Below are positions 8,529 to 19,053 of a DNA stretch of 64,000 nucleotides, piece by piece. The notes under the pieces are model-generated. The model made no database searches. It saw only the letters and a program-made list of their open reading frames with translations, and was not told where the DNA came from. This stretch comes from Pseudomonas solani (lineage in GTDB: Bacteria > Pseudomonadota > Gammaproteobacteria > Pseudomonadales > Pseudomonadaceae). The DNA lies in assembly GCF_026072635.1 (NCBI RefSeq), contig NZ_AP023081.1:5824501-5888500 (forward strand), written 5' to 3'. Position 1 is the first letter of the stretch. Every line of letters begins with the position of its first letter. A program made the position numbers and the translations under genes.

Positions 8529-9317
8529 TCAGGCGATCAGGAAGTCCAGCACCCGGCGGGTGAAGGCCTCGCCGGCCTGGACGTTGGACAGGTGCGCTGC
8601 GTCGAACTCCACAAGCTCCGCGCCAGCGATGTGCGCCTGCAGGAAGCGGCCGTGCTCGGGCGTGGTCACCGCATCGCCGCTGCCGCAAACGATCAGGGTC
8701 GGCGCGCGGATGGCGCCCAGTTGTTCGCGGAAATCGGCATCGCGCACCGCCGCGCAGTTGGCGGCGTAACCCTGGGGCGAGGTCTGCGCCAGCATGGCGA
8801 CGATGGGCTCCACCCTGGCCGGTTGCGCCTCGGCGAAGTCCGGGGTGAACCAGCGGGCGATGGAGGCATCGCGCAGGGCCGCCATGGCCACCTGGCCATC
8901 GCGCAGCACCGTCTCGATGCGCGGGTTCCACACATCCGGGGTGCCGATCTTCGCCGCGGTGTTGCACAGCACCAGGCGCTGGATGCGATCCGGCGCATGG
9001 ATCCCCAGCCACTGGCCGATCAGCCCACCCATGGACAGGCCGCAGAACGAGGCCTGGGCGATATCCAGCGCATCCAGCAGGGCCAGCACGTCACGGCCGT
9101 TCTGCTCGATGCTGTAAGGGCCTTCGGTCACCAGCGAGGCGCCGTGGCCACGGGTGTCGTAGCGCAACACACGGACGTGTTCGGTGAAGGCCGGGATCTG
9201 CGCGTCCCACATGTGCAGGTCGGTGCCCAGGGAGTTGCTGAGAACCAGCACCGGCGCATCGGCCGGGCCTTCGAGCAGGTAGTTCAGGTCGCCATCGGCG
9301 AGTCGTACGGCAGGCAT
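8529..9317 (-). CDS. pcaD: 3-oxoadipate enol-lactonase
   Basis: An alpha/beta hydrolase that opens 3-oxoadipate enol-lactone to 3-oxoadipate. The 262-residue protein has its nucleophile in GLSMGG (S95), with likely acid D215 (CGSGDAVTT) and base H242 (DAAHLSN). The oxyanion region follows LSNSLGTDLHMWD. The ATG at 9317 is chosen because TAGGAG precedes it by a few bases; that motif overlaps the pcaB stop, implying coupled translation. A longer frame to 9473 only overlaps pcaB. Confidence 0.95.
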   Translation of the reverse strand: MPAVRLADGDLNYLLEGPADAPVLVLSNSLGTDLHMWDAQIPAFTEHVRVLRYDTRGHGASLVTEGPYSIEQNGRDVLALLDALDIAQASFCGLSMGGLIGQWLGIHAPDRIQRLVLCNTAAKIGTPDVWNPRIETVLRDGQVAMAALRDASIARWFTPDFAEAQPARVEPIVAMLAQTSPQGYAANCAAVRDADFREQLGAIRAPTLIVCGSGDAVTTPEHGRFLQAHIAGAELVEFDAAHLSNVQAGEAFTRRVLDFLIA

Positions 9318-9327
9318 GCAAAGGCTC

Positions 9328-10689
9328 CTAACGCGAGAAATTCTGATGCTCGGCCACGGCGCGGTCGACCCAGCGACGCGCCTGACCGAGGTAGTGGGCC
9401 GCATCGAGCAGGCGGTCCAGCTCGTCGGCGGACAGTTGCGCGGTGACCTCGGGGTTGGCGCCGAGCACGGCACGCAGGTGCGCGCCCTCCTTCACCGCCT
9501 GACGGCAGCATTGCTCAACCAGGTGGTGGGCGGCGTCGCGGCCGATGCGCTGGGCCAGGGCGATGCTCACCGCCTCGGCCAGCACCAGCCCCTGGGTCAG
9601 GTCCAGGTTGTGGCGCATGCGTGCGGCGTCCACCTCCAGGCCCGGGACCACCAGCAGCGCTTGCTGCAGGGCGCCGGACACCAGGCAGCAGAGCTCCGGC
9701 AGGGTTTCCCATTCGGCGTGCCACAGGCCCAGGCTGCGTTCGTGTTCCTGGGGCATGGCGGCCAGCAGGGTCGCCACCAGGCCCGGTGCGCGGGTGGCGG
9801 CGCCGATAAGCACGGCGGCGCTCACCGGGTTGCGCTTGTGCGGCATGGTGGACGAACCGCCCTTGCCCGGCGCCGCAGGTTCGAAGACTTCACCCGCCTC
9901 GGTCTGCATCAGCAGGCTGAGGTCGCGCCCCAGCTTGCCCAGGCTGCCGGCGACCAGCCCCAGCAGGCTGGCGAACTCCACCAGGCGATCACGCTGGGTG
10001 TGCCAGGGCTGCTCGGGCAGGGTCAGGTCCAGTTCCTCCGCCAGGGCACCGGCCACGGCGAAGGCCTTGTCGCCCAGTGCCGCGAGGCTGCCGGAGGCGC
10101 CGCCGAACTGCAGGCACAACAGGCGCGGTTTCAGCTCGGCCAGGCGCTGGCGGTGACGGGTCACCGCGCCCAGCCAGCCGGCGATCTTCATGCCCAGGGT
10201 CACGGGCGTGGCGTGCTGCAGCCAGGTGCGCCCAGCCAGCGGCGTATCGGCATGCAGGCGGGCCTGGCTGGCGAGTGCATCAGCCAGGGTGGCGAGATCG
10301 TTTTCCAGCAGGGTGACGGCGGCGCGCAGCTGCAACACCAGGCCACTGTCCATGGCATCCTGGCTGGTGGCGCCCAGGTGCACATGGCGCTCGGCCTCGG
10401 CGTCGCTGGCGGCGATGCGCTTGCCCAGCGCCTTGACCAGCGGGATCGCCGAATTTCCAGCGCTGCCGATGGCCACGGCCAGGGCGGAGAAGTCGTAGAG
10501 CTCGGCCTTGCAGGCTGCCTCAATGGCCGCCACCGCCTCGGAAGGGATCACCCCGACACGGGCCTCGGCGCGGGCCAACGCGGCCTCGAAATCCAGCATG
10601 CCCTGCACCCGGCCGTGGTCGCAGAAGATCGCGCGCATGGCCGGCGCGGTGAAATAGGCATCGAAGAGTTGGTTGCTCGGGCTGTTCAA
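9328..10689 (-). CDS. pcaB: 3-carboxy-cis,cis-muconate cycloisomerase
   Basis: It lactonises 3-carboxy-cis,cis-muconate to 4-carboxymuconolactone. The 453-residue protein belongs to the fumarase/aspartase superfamily and shows its signature GSSTMPHKRNP at residues 278-288. HLGATSQDAMDS near residue 104 and TWLQHATP near 155 are also typical. It heads pcaBDC. No PcaR-type twin repeat is visible before it, so it may be read from pcaIJF across the 274-bp repeat-bearing gap, or from its own unrecognised promoter. Confidence 0.95.
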   Translation of the reverse strand: MNSPSNQLFDAYFTAPAMRAIFCDHGRVQGMLDFEAALARAEARVGVIPSEAVAAIEAACKAELYDFSALAVAIGSAGNSAIPLVKALGKRIAASDAEAERHVHLGATSQDAMDSGLVLQLRAAVTLLENDLATLADALASQARLHADTPLAGRTWLQHATPVTLGMKIAGWLGAVTRHRQRLAELKPRLLCLQFGGASGSLAALGDKAFAVAGALAEELDLTLPEQPWHTQRDRLVEFASLLGLVAGSLGKLGRDLSLLMQTEAGEVFEPAAPGKGGSSTMPHKRNPVSAAVLIGAATRAPGLVATLLAAMPQEHERSLGLWHAEWETLPELCCLVSGALQQALLVVPGLEVDAARMRHNLDLTQGLVLAEAVSIALAQRIGRDAAHHLVEQCCRQAVKEGAHLRAVLGANPEVTAQLSADELDRLLDAAHYLGQARRWVDRAVAEHQNFSR

Positions 10690-10963
10690 GCCAGTGCTCC
10701 GGAAATCAGGAAGGTGAATCGTTTTATAGCAGCCGGCCCGTCACGACCAGCCTTTACGCACTCCGCCTGGCACATCATGCGTAGCGAGCTCAAACCGCTT
10801 CGTCCGATGGGTCATGGTGGGCTGAAGCCCACCCTACGGCTGCATCACGCCGCCAGCCGTAGGATGGGTAGAGCGGAGCGAAACCCATCACGTGCCTCGC
10901 AGCTCCACGGAACGTCCCTACGGCTGCGCCGCGCACAGCAGGCGTAGCGAGCGCAGTAGCCTG
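10690..10963. repeat. Intergenic REP-type repeats between pcaF and pcaB
   Basis: A GGTGGGCTGAAGCCCACC hairpin near 10816 and a GTAGGATGGGTAGAGCGGAG motif near 10858 belong to repeat families seen elsewhere in the window. No PcaR-type site or gene was found in the gap. Confidence 0.65.
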
Positions 10964-12165
<1,202 letters not shown>

Positions 12166-12169
<4 letters not shown>

Positions 12170-12960
12170 TCCTCACCTCCCTGCTGGCCGTGGGCGGCGG
12201 CGGTACGGGCCTCCAGGGCACGCAGCGCGGCCAGTTCCTCGGCATTGGGGGCGAGGGTTTCGCTGACGCTGTCGGCGAAGCGGATCGCCCAGCCGGTGGC
12301 CTCGATCACCTGCTCGCGGGTCACCCCCGGGTGCAGTGAGGTAACGATGAATTCGTGGGTGCCGGCTTCCGGCTCCATGATGCACAGGTCGGTGATGATG
12401 CCCACCGGCCCCTTGCCGGGCAGGCCCAGGCGCTTGCGCGAATCGCCGCCTTCGCCATGGCCGACCGAGGTGACGAAGGCCAGCTTGTCGACGAAGGTGC
12501 GGTGGGACTGCTTGAGGATGATCAGCACTTCCTTGGCGGAGCCGGCGATCTCCGGCGCGCCACCGGCACCGGGCAGGCGCACCTTGGGCTTGTGGTAGTC
12601 GCCGATCACGGTGGTGTTGATGTTGCCGAAGCGGTCGACCTGGGCGGCGCCGAGGAAGCCGACGTCGATGCGCCCGCCCTGCAGCCAGTAGCGGAAGATC
12701 TCGCCAGTGGGCACCACGGTGTCGGCGGTCTCGGCCAGCTCGCCGTCACCGATGGACAGCGGCAGCACCGTGGGCTTGGCACCGATGGGGCCGGATTCGT
12801 AGATCAGCACCACGTCCGGGGACGAGGTCAGGCGCGCCAGGTTGGCGGCCTTGGACGGCAGGCCGATGCCGACGAAGCAGACCGCGCCGTTCTTCAGGCG
12901 GCGGGCGGCGGCGACGGTCATCATTTCATTGGTGCTGTAGCCGGTGGATTGGGCGCTCAT
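12166..12960 (-). CDS. pcaJ: 3-oxoadipate CoA-transferase, subunit B
   Basis: With PcaI it moves CoA from succinyl-CoA to 3-oxoadipate. This 264-residue subunit is a family I CoA-transferase beta chain. The catalytic glutamate is probably E55 in YESGPIG, and GGAQVD-like and PGAGGAPEIAGS segments follow. It overlaps pcaI and pcaF by 4 bp each (ATGA-type junctions), so the three genes are translationally coupled. Confidence 0.95.
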
Positions 12961-13808
12961 TGCTTGGCCTCCGCAATTTTCTGCTGGAACTGGGCGAAGT
13001 CCTCGGTGCCACGGATGTAGTCGTCGATCCAGGCGCTGAAGGTCTCGCGGTCGCGGGCGATCGGGTCCCAGGCCTGGTAGAAGCGGTTGTCGCGCTCGTA
13101 GTAGCCGTGGGCGTAGGACGGGTGCGCGCCACCGGGCACGTGGCAGACGGCGGTCAGGGCCCAGGTGGGCAGCACGCAGGCGTTCATCGGGGCGTTGAGG
13201 TCGTCGACGATCTCTTCCACCGTGACGATGCAGCGCTTGGCCGCCAGGGCCGCTTCCTTCTGCACGCCGAGGATGCCCCAGAGCAGCACGTTGCCCTTGC
13301 GGTCGGCCTTCTGCGCGTGGATCACGGTCACGTCCGGGCGCACCGAGGGCACGGCGGCCAGCACTTCGCCGGTGAAGGGGCAGGTCACGCTCTTGATCAG
13401 CGGATTGACCTTGGGCAGGTCGGAGCCGGCATAGGCACGCAGCACCGCGAACGGCAGCCCGGAGGCGCCGGCCACATAGGCGTTGGCCAGGTCGGCGTGG
13501 CTGTGTTCCTCGATCTCCAGCTCGCGGGGCCAGCCCTTCTCCACCGCGTCACGCAAGCGGTGCAGCGAGCCCACGCCCGGGTTGCCGCCCCAGGAGAACA
13601 CCAGCTTCTTCGCGCAACCGGCACCGATCAGCAGGTCGTAGACCAGGTCGGGCGTCATGCGCACCAGGGTCAGGTCGCGCTTGTTCTGGCGGATCAGCTC
13701 GTGGGAAGCGGCCGTGGGAATCAGGTGGGTGAAGCCTTCGAGGGCGACGGTGTCGCCGTCGTTGACGAAGCGCTCGACCGCTTCGCGGAGGGAGATGATT
13801 TCAGCCAT
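12957..13808 (-). CDS. pcaI: 3-oxoadipate CoA-transferase, subunit A
   Basis: The 283-residue alpha chain of the 3-oxoadipate:succinyl-CoA CoA-transferase. It shows the GFTHLIPTAAS and FSWGGNPGVGS segments of the family I alpha subunit. It is the first gene of pcaIJF. Twin PcaR-type repeats lie 77-110 bp before its ATG, as expected for a PcaR-activated promoter. Confidence 0.95.
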   Translation of the reverse strand: MAEIISLREAVERFVNDGDTVALEGFTHLIPTAASHELIRQNKRDLTLVRMTPDLVYDLLIGAGCAKKLVFSWGGNPGVGSLHRLRDAVEKGWPRELEIEEHSHADLANAYVAGASGLPFAVLRAYAGSDLPKVNPLIKSVTCPFTGEVLAAVPSVRPDVTVIHAQKADRKGNVLLWGILGVQKEAALAAKRCIVTVEEIVDDLNAPMNACVLPTWALTAVCHVPGGAHPSYAHGYYERDNRFYQAWDPIARDRETFSAWIDDYIRGTEDFAQFQQKIAEAKQ

Positions 13809-13884
13809 GTCGATCTCGTTTTGTTATCCAGGGCGGAAGGTTCGCCGGGTGAGGGAAAGCTACCCCCGGCCCGGCCATGGAACA

Positions 13885-13918
13885 ATCCGATAATCGACTA
13901 TCCGTTCGATAATCGAAC
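13885..13918. promoter_or_regulatory. Twin PcaR operator at the pcaI promoter
   Basis: ATCCGATAATCGACT (13885-13899) and GTTCGATAATCGAAC (13904-13918) are 19 bp apart. The second is a near-perfect palindrome. P. putida PcaR is known to bind such repeats at pcaI. Confidence 0.85.
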
Positions 13919-13932
13919 AACTCTGTACCTTG

Positions 13933-15228
13933 CTAAGCATTTCTCTCGGCACCGGGAGCCTGCCGACGGATTTCCCCCGGGCGCATAGGCGCGGCCTCCT
14001 CGTCCAGGGCCAGCAGCCCAGGCCGGGCTTGGGCCCGCGGTCGATGCACGCCCAGCAGCAGGTGCGCGGCCAGGCCGAAGATCAGCCCCCAGAAGGCCGC
14101 CGACAGCCCGAGCAGGGACATGCCGGACGCCGTGACCAGGAAGGTGATCAGCGCCGCCTCGCGGTCCTCCGCCACCGCCATGGACCCGGCCAGCGCACCG
14201 GCGATGGCGGCGAACAGCGCCAACCCGGCCAGGGCCGCTACCAGCTCCCGGGGGAAGGCGCTGAACAGCGACACCAGGGTGGCGCCGAAGAGGCCCAGCA
14301 GCAGGTAGAACAGGCCGCCGACCACACCGGCCACGTAGCGCCGGCCCGGGTCCTCGTGGGATTCGCGGCCGCTGCAGATGGCGGCGGTGATGGCTGCCAG
14401 GTTGAGGCCGTGGCAACCGAAGGGGGCCAGCAGCACGGTGCCCAGTGCGCTGCTGGCGATGATCGGGCTGGCCGGCGTGCCGTAGCCGTCGTTGCGCAGC
14501 ACGGCGATGCCCGGCACGAACTGCCCGGTCAGCGCCACCATCACCAGCGGCAGGGCGATGTTCAGCGTGGCGTGCCAGCTGAATTCCGGGGTGATCCACA
14601 CCGGGGTGGCGAAGCCGATCACCAGGGCCGAGGCGTTCATCTCCCCGGTCGCCAGGGCGATGCTGCAGCCAGTCACCAGCACCGCCATCACCGCATAGCG
14701 CGGCAGCAGCCGCTTGCCCAGCAGGTAGGCGGCGAACATCGCCAGCACCAGCAGCGGTTTCTCCTTCACCGAGACGAACAGCTGGGTGCCGAAGCTGAAG
14801 AGGATACCGGCCAGCATCGCGGCGGAAATCGCCGCGGGCAGCCGGCCGATGATGCGATCGAAGGCACCGGACAGCCCCACCAGCAGGATGAGCAGGCTGG
14901 AGAGCAGGTACGCGCCCACTGCCTGGTTGAGGCTGACGCCCGGCAGCGAGGCCACCAGCAGCGCCGAGCCGGGCGCGGACCAGGCGATCACCAGCGGCAC
15001 CTTGAGGCGCAGGCTGAGGACGATGCCCAGCACGCCACTGCCGATGGAGATGGCCCAGACCCAGGACGACAGCACCGCGTCGGGCAGGTTCGCGGCCTTG
15101 GCCGCCTGGAAGATGATCACCAGCGGCCCGGCATAGGAAATGACCGTGGCGATAAAGCCTGCCACGGCCGCCGACAGCGAGAAATCACGGATCAGGGTGC
15201 GCAGGAAGGTTGCCTGTCGCGTGGCCAT
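13933..15228 (-). CDS. benE: BenE-family benzoate transporter
   Basis: An inner-membrane secondary transporter for benzoate. The 431-residue protein has about 12 hydrophobic segments and the family segments FIATVISYAGPLVIIFQAA near the N-terminus and GTVLLAPFGCHGLNLAAITA in the middle. The C-terminal tail is hydrophilic and Arg/Ala-rich. It follows benK by 60 bp and ends 15 bp from the pcaI operator, so it probably closes the ben operon. Confidence 0.92.
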   Translation of the reverse strand: MATRQATFLRTLIRDFSLSAAVAGFIATVISYAGPLVIIFQAAKAANLPDAVLSSWVWAISIGSGVLGIVLSLRLKVPLVIAWSAPGSALLVASLPGVSLNQAVGAYLLSSLLILLVGLSGAFDRIIGRLPAAISAAMLAGILFSFGTQLFVSVKEKPLLVLAMFAAYLLGKRLLPRYAVMAVLVTGCSIALATGEMNASALVIGFATPVWITPEFSWHATLNIALPLVMVALTGQFVPGIAVLRNDGYGTPASPIIASSALGTVLLAPFGCHGLNLAAITAAICSGRESHEDPGRRYVAGVVGGLFYLLLGLFGATLVSLFSAFPRELVAALAGLALFAAIAGALAGSMAVAEDREAALITFLVTASGMSLLGLSAAFWGLIFGLAAHLLLGVHRPRAQARPGLLALDEEAAPMRPGEIRRQAPGAERNA

Positions 15229-15288
15229 GGCCAGCTCTCCTGTTTGTCTTTCCGGGTCAGGCGGGGCGTCGCCGACGCCCCGCGCGCT

Positions 15289-16617
15289 TCAGAGCCTGGC
15301 GCCCGCCAACGGGGCAGCCTGGGGCGCCCGCAGCGAGACGAAGCACATGGCCAATGCGGCAATGGCGCCGGGGATGGCGAAGGCCATGAAGTTCAGTTGC
15401 AGCGGTAGGTTGATGCCCAGCAGCGCACCGCCCAGCAACGGCCCGACGATGGCGCCGTTGCGGCCGATGCCGGAGGCCCAGCCAAGGCCGGTGGAGCGGA
15501 TGGCCAAACCGTAGAACTGCGCCGCCGTGGCGTACAGCAGGATCTGCGTGCCGATGGTGGTGGCGCCGGCGATGCCGATCAGCAGGTAGAGCAGCGGTGT
15601 CGGGCTCTTGAAGCCGAGCAGGCTGATGGACAGCGCCGCGACGATGAAGAAGGCCGCCACCACCCGGGGCAGGTTGAAGCGATCACCAAGGAAGCCACCG
15701 GCGATGGCGCCGAACATGCCGCCCAGGTTCAGTGCCAGCAGGAAGGACAGGCTCGAGCCCAGGCTGTAGCCGGCGTTGGCCATCAGCTTCGGCAGCCAGG
15801 AGCTGAGCGCATAGACCATCAGCAGGCAGCAGAAGAAGGCGATCCACAGCATCAGCGTGCGCAGGGCGCGCCCCTCGCGGAACAACTCCAGCACCGGTGC
15901 GCCCTGGGCCTTCACCTCCACCAGTTCGAGCAGGTCGTCATCGCGCAGCTCCCGCTGCGGGTCGACCTTGCGCAGGATGGCCCGCGCCTGTTCGGTGCGG
16001 CCCTGGCGCAGCAGGAAGCCGACGGACTCGGGCAGGTACCAGAGGATCAGCGGTAGCAACAGCAGCGGCACGGCGGCGGCGAAGAACATCGCCTCCCAGC
16101 CGAAACGCGGCAGCATGTAGATGCCGACGCCGGCGGAGAGCATGCCGCCCAGGGAATAGCCGCTGAACATGATGGCGACCAGGGTGCTGCGCAGCCGTTT
16201 CGGCGCGTACTCGTTCATCAGCGCCACCACGTTGGGCATCAGCCCGCCGATGCCCAGCCCGGCCATGAAGCGGCAGATGCCGAATTCGGTGGGGTTGCGC
16301 GCCAGGCCGTTGAGCACGGTGAAGCCGGAGAACAGCACGAAGCAGATGGCGATGCCGCGCTTGCGCCCGATGCAGTCGGCCAGGGGGCCGAAGAACAGCG
16401 CACCGAACATCATGCCGAACAGCGCGTAGCTGCCCAGGGCGCCCGCTTCCAGGGGTGTCAGCCCCCACTCCTTCATCAGTACCGGCAAGACCACGCCGTA
16501 GATGAACAGGTCATAGCCGTCGAAGATCAGCAGCAGGGCGCACCAGCCCATCACCATCCAGTGGAAGGGCGTGAAGCGCGCGTCGTCGATGGTCGCGTGT
16601 ACGTCGAGTTTTCGCAT
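15289..16617 (-). CDS. benK: MFS aromatic acid:H+ symporter, benzoate type
   Basis: An aromatic acid:H+ symporter of the major facilitator superfamily, 442 residues and about 12 helices. The N-terminal DGYDLFIYGVVLP and the loop GPLADCIGRKRG are hallmarks. The ATG at 16617 (MRKLDVHATI) is chosen over a longer frame reaching 16695, which would overlap benD. It sits between benD and benE, giving two benzoate importers of different families in one operon. Confidence 0.9.
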   Translation of the reverse strand: MRKLDVHATIDDARFTPFHWMVMGWCALLLIFDGYDLFIYGVVLPVLMKEWGLTPLEAGALGSYALFGMMFGALFFGPLADCIGRKRGIAICFVLFSGFTVLNGLARNPTEFGICRFMAGLGIGGLMPNVVALMNEYAPKRLRSTLVAIMFSGYSLGGMLSAGVGIYMLPRFGWEAMFFAAAVPLLLLPLILWYLPESVGFLLRQGRTEQARAILRKVDPQRELRDDDLLELVEVKAQGAPVLELFREGRALRTLMLWIAFFCCLLMVYALSSWLPKLMANAGYSLGSSLSFLLALNLGGMFGAIAGGFLGDRFNLPRVVAAFFIVAALSISLLGFKSPTPLLYLLIGIAGATTIGTQILLYATAAQFYGLAIRSTGLGWASGIGRNGAIVGPLLGGALLGINLPLQLNFMAFAIPGAIAALAMCFVSLRAPQAAPLAGARL

Positions 16618-16678
16618 GGCATTCGTCTCTTGTTCTTGTTGTCGAGAAAGCGTTGCCGGTGGAACCGCAGCTCGGGTT

Positions 16679-17452
16679 TCAGCCCAGGTCGCCACCGCCT
16701 ACCGGCAGGGTCACGCCGGTGATGTAGGAGGCTTCGTCGGAAGCCAGGAAGAGGATCGCGCCGGCCTGTTCGTCGATGCTGCCGTAGCGTTTCATCAGGC
16801 TGCTGTCGAGGGTCTGGTCGACGATCTGCTGGTACCAGATCTTCTCCTGGGCGCTCTGCTCCGCCGTGTTGCGCGGGATGCGCCGGGGCGGTGCCTCGGT
16901 GCCACCGGGCGCGGTGGCGTTGACGCGGATGCCGCGCCCGGCGTTCTCGAAGGCCAGGCAGGCGGTGAGCGCGTTGACGCCGCCCTTGGCCGCGCCATAG
17001 GGCACGCGGTTGAGGCTGCGGGTGGCGATGGAGGAAACGTTGACGATGGCCCCCGCACCCCGCTCCAGCATGTAGGGCAGCGCCGCGTGGCAGCACCAGA
17101 GCGTGGGGAACAGCGAGCGGCGCACCTCGGCCTCGATCTCGTGCACTTCGTAGTGCTCGAACGGCTTGGCCCAGATGGTGCCGCCGACGTTGTTGACCAG
17201 CACATCGAGGCGCCCGAAGCGTGCCACCGCCGCCGCCATCACCCGGCTGCATTCGGCGTATTGCTCGAGGTCGGCGGTCAGCGCCAGCACACGGCCGTCC
17301 CCCAGCTGTTCGCGCAGTTCGAAGACCAGCTCGGAGCGGTCCACCGCCACCAGGCGGGCGCCCTCTTCCACCAGGCGCTCGGCCACACGGCGGCCGATGC
17401 CCTGCGCCGCGCCGGTGACCAGCGCGACCTTGTCGTTGAATCTGTTGCTCAT
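16679..17452 (-). CDS. benD: Benzoate cis-diol dehydrogenase
   Basis: It oxidises and decarboxylates the benzoate cis-dihydrodiol to catechol using NAD+. The 257-residue short-chain dehydrogenase has the nucleotide site TGAAQGIGRR (residues 14-23), NNVGG, a catalytic Ser in NVSSIA and YxxxK in YGAAKGG. The start at 17452 (MSNRFNDK) lies within a much longer open frame that merely overlaps benC. It is the fourth gene of benABCD. Confidence 0.94.
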   Translation of the reverse strand: MSNRFNDKVALVTGAAQGIGRRVAERLVEEGARLVAVDRSELVFELREQLGDGRVLALTADLEQYAECSRVMAAAVARFGRLDVLVNNVGGTIWAKPFEHYEVHEIEAEVRRSLFPTLWCCHAALPYMLERGAGAIVNVSSIATRSLNRVPYGAAKGGVNALTACLAFENAGRGIRVNATAPGGTEAPPRRIPRNTAEQSAQEKIWYQQIVDQTLDSSLMKRYGSIDEQAGAILFLASDEASYITGVTLPVGGGDLG

Positions 17453-17505
17453 GACGGTCCTCTGCCGTTGCCGGCCACCAGGAGGTTCACGGGTTGGAGT
17501 GGTGC

Positions 17506-18519
17506 TCAGGCGGCGCTGGCGGCGAACTTCTCGTAGTAGAAATTCGCCGGCTGCACGCCCTGCTCGCGGATGAACCGGCTCACCGCCTCCACCATCGGCG
17601 GCGGGCCGCAGAGGTAGATGTCGACGTCGCCGTCGTTGAGGTGGCGCGGTTCGATGTGCTGGGTGACGTAGCCCTTGTGCGGGTAGCCGCTCTCGGGGTT
17701 GGCCACACAGGCGCTGAAGCTGAAGGTGGGGATGCGCGCGGCGAAGGCCTCCAGGCGATCCAGCTCCACCAGGTCGAAGTCGTTGGTCACGCCGTAGATC
17801 AGGTGCAGCGGATGCTCGCTGCCCTGCTCGGCGACCGTCTCCAGCATCGCGGTGAAGGGCGCCAGGCCGGTGCCACCGGCCAGCAACAGCAGCGGCCGGC
17901 GGATGTCGCGCAGGTAGAAGCTGCCCAGCGGCCCCACCAGGCTCATGCTGTCGCCGGCCTTGGCCAGCCCGGTGAGGAAGCTGCTCATCAGGCCGCCGGG
18001 CACGTTGCGGATCAGGAAGCTGACCTCGCCGTCCTTCTGCAGCGAGCTGAAGGAGTAGGCGCGGGACTGTTCGCTGCCCGGCACCCTGAGGTTGACGTAT
18101 TGGCCCGGCAGGAAGGCCAGGCGGCTCAGGGACTCGCCCTTGATCGACAGCGAGATGGTGCTGTCGGACAGCTGGCGCACGGCGCTGATGGCCGCGTCGA
18201 AGCTGGCCTGCTGGGTCTTGCACAGCGCGGACGAGGCTGGCACCCGCACCACGCAATCGCTGGCCGCGCGCATCTGGCAGGTGAGCACATAGCCCTGCTC
18301 GGCCTCCTCCGCGCTCAGGGCGTCGTCGATGTAGTCCTGGCCCAGGTCGTAGCGGCCCGCCTCGGCGAAGCACTTGCAGGTGCCGCAGGCGCCGTCGCGG
18401 CAATCCAGCGGGATGTTGATGCCCTGGCGATAGGCCGCATCGGCCACGGTCTCGTCGGGGCTGGCGTCGATGAAGCGGGTGACGCCGTCTTCGAAGGTCA
18501 ATGCGATGTGATGAGTCAT
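17506..18519 (-). CDS. benC: Benzoate 1,2-dioxygenase electron-transfer component
   Basis: It passes electrons from NADH to the BenAB oxygenase. In the 337-residue protein residues 1-95 are a plant-type [2Fe-2S] ferredoxin (C40, C45, C48, C81). An FAD domain follows with RAYSFSS (153-159), then an NAD domain with GGTGLAPF and CGPPPM. The start MTHHIALTF at 18519 gives a length close to the known reductase; the longer frame adds only four residues. Confidence 0.95.
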   Translation of the reverse strand: MTHHIALTFEDGVTRFIDASPDETVADAAYRQGINIPLDCRDGACGTCKCFAEAGRYDLGQDYIDDALSAEEAEQGYVLTCQMRAASDCVVRVPASSALCKTQQASFDAAISAVRQLSDSTISLSIKGESLSRLAFLPGQYVNLRVPGSEQSRAYSFSSLQKDGEVSFLIRNVPGGLMSSFLTGLAKAGDSMSLVGPLGSFYLRDIRRPLLLLAGGTGLAPFTAMLETVAEQGSEHPLHLIYGVTNDFDLVELDRLEAFAARIPTFSFSACVANPESGYPHKGYVTQHIEPRHLNDGDVDIYLCGPPPMVEAVSRFIREQGVQPANFYYEKFAASAA

Positions 18520-18564
18520 GTCGGGCTCCACGGAGCGCGGCCTCGAGGTGGCCGGGCCGGGTGT

Positions 18565-19053
18565 TCAGATGTGGTAGATGTCGATGACCTGGCGCACGTA
18601 GTCGTTCTTCAGGACCACCTTCTTGGCCGTGATCAGCGGCTGCTCGCCGCGCACGTCGAGGCGGTAGAAACTGGTGCCGAAGTAGCTGTCCACGGTCTTG
18701 TAGCGGTAGCTCAGGGTGTGCCAGTTGAAGCGCACCCGGCACTCGCCGGCGGCCTGCTCGAGGAGCTCGATGTTGCTGATGTTGTGGGAGGTGCGGGTGT
18801 CCGGCATGGTCGCGCTGGAGCGGTCGGTCTTGATGCGGAACACGCGGTCCTCCAGGCCACCCCGGTTGCCGTACCAGATCAGCGAGATCTCGGTCTGCGG
18901 GTTCTCGGTCAATTCGTCGCGGTCGTCCCAGGCCGGCATCCAGAAGCTGGCATCGGCGGCATAGAGTTCCAGCCAGCTGTCCCAGTCCTTGTCGTCCAGG
19001 TAGCGCGCCTCGCGGTAGAGGAAGTCGCGCACGGTGTCATGGGAGATGCTCAT
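18565..19053 (-). CDS. benB: Benzoate 1,2-dioxygenase small subunit
   Basis: The beta subunit of the ring-hydroxylating oxygenase, 162 residues, with the cystatin-like fold typical of these proteins (opening DFLYREARYLDDKDWDSWLE). It has a structural role with BenA. Its ATG overlaps the benA stop by 4 bp, which would favour equal production of the two chains. Confidence 0.95.
   Translation of the reverse strand: MSISHDTVRDFLYREARYLDDKDWDSWLELYAADASFWMPAWDDRDELTENPQTEISLIWYGNRGGLEDRVFRIKTDRSSATMPDTRTSHNISNIELLEQAAGECRVRFNWHTLSYRYKTVDSYFGTSFYRLDVRGEQPLITAKKVVLKNDYVRQVIDIYHI

Noticed and set aside
7977..9446. 489-codon plus-strand frame antisense to pcaC/pcaD
   Set aside because: It is the mirror of high-GC genes with strong family matches on the other strand; composition is Ala/Arg/His-rich without domains.
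16679..18742. Single 687-codon frame covering benD and overlapping benC
   Set aside because: Only the C-terminal 257 residues are an SDR; the rest is out-of-frame benC/benB sequence. It is not a fusion.
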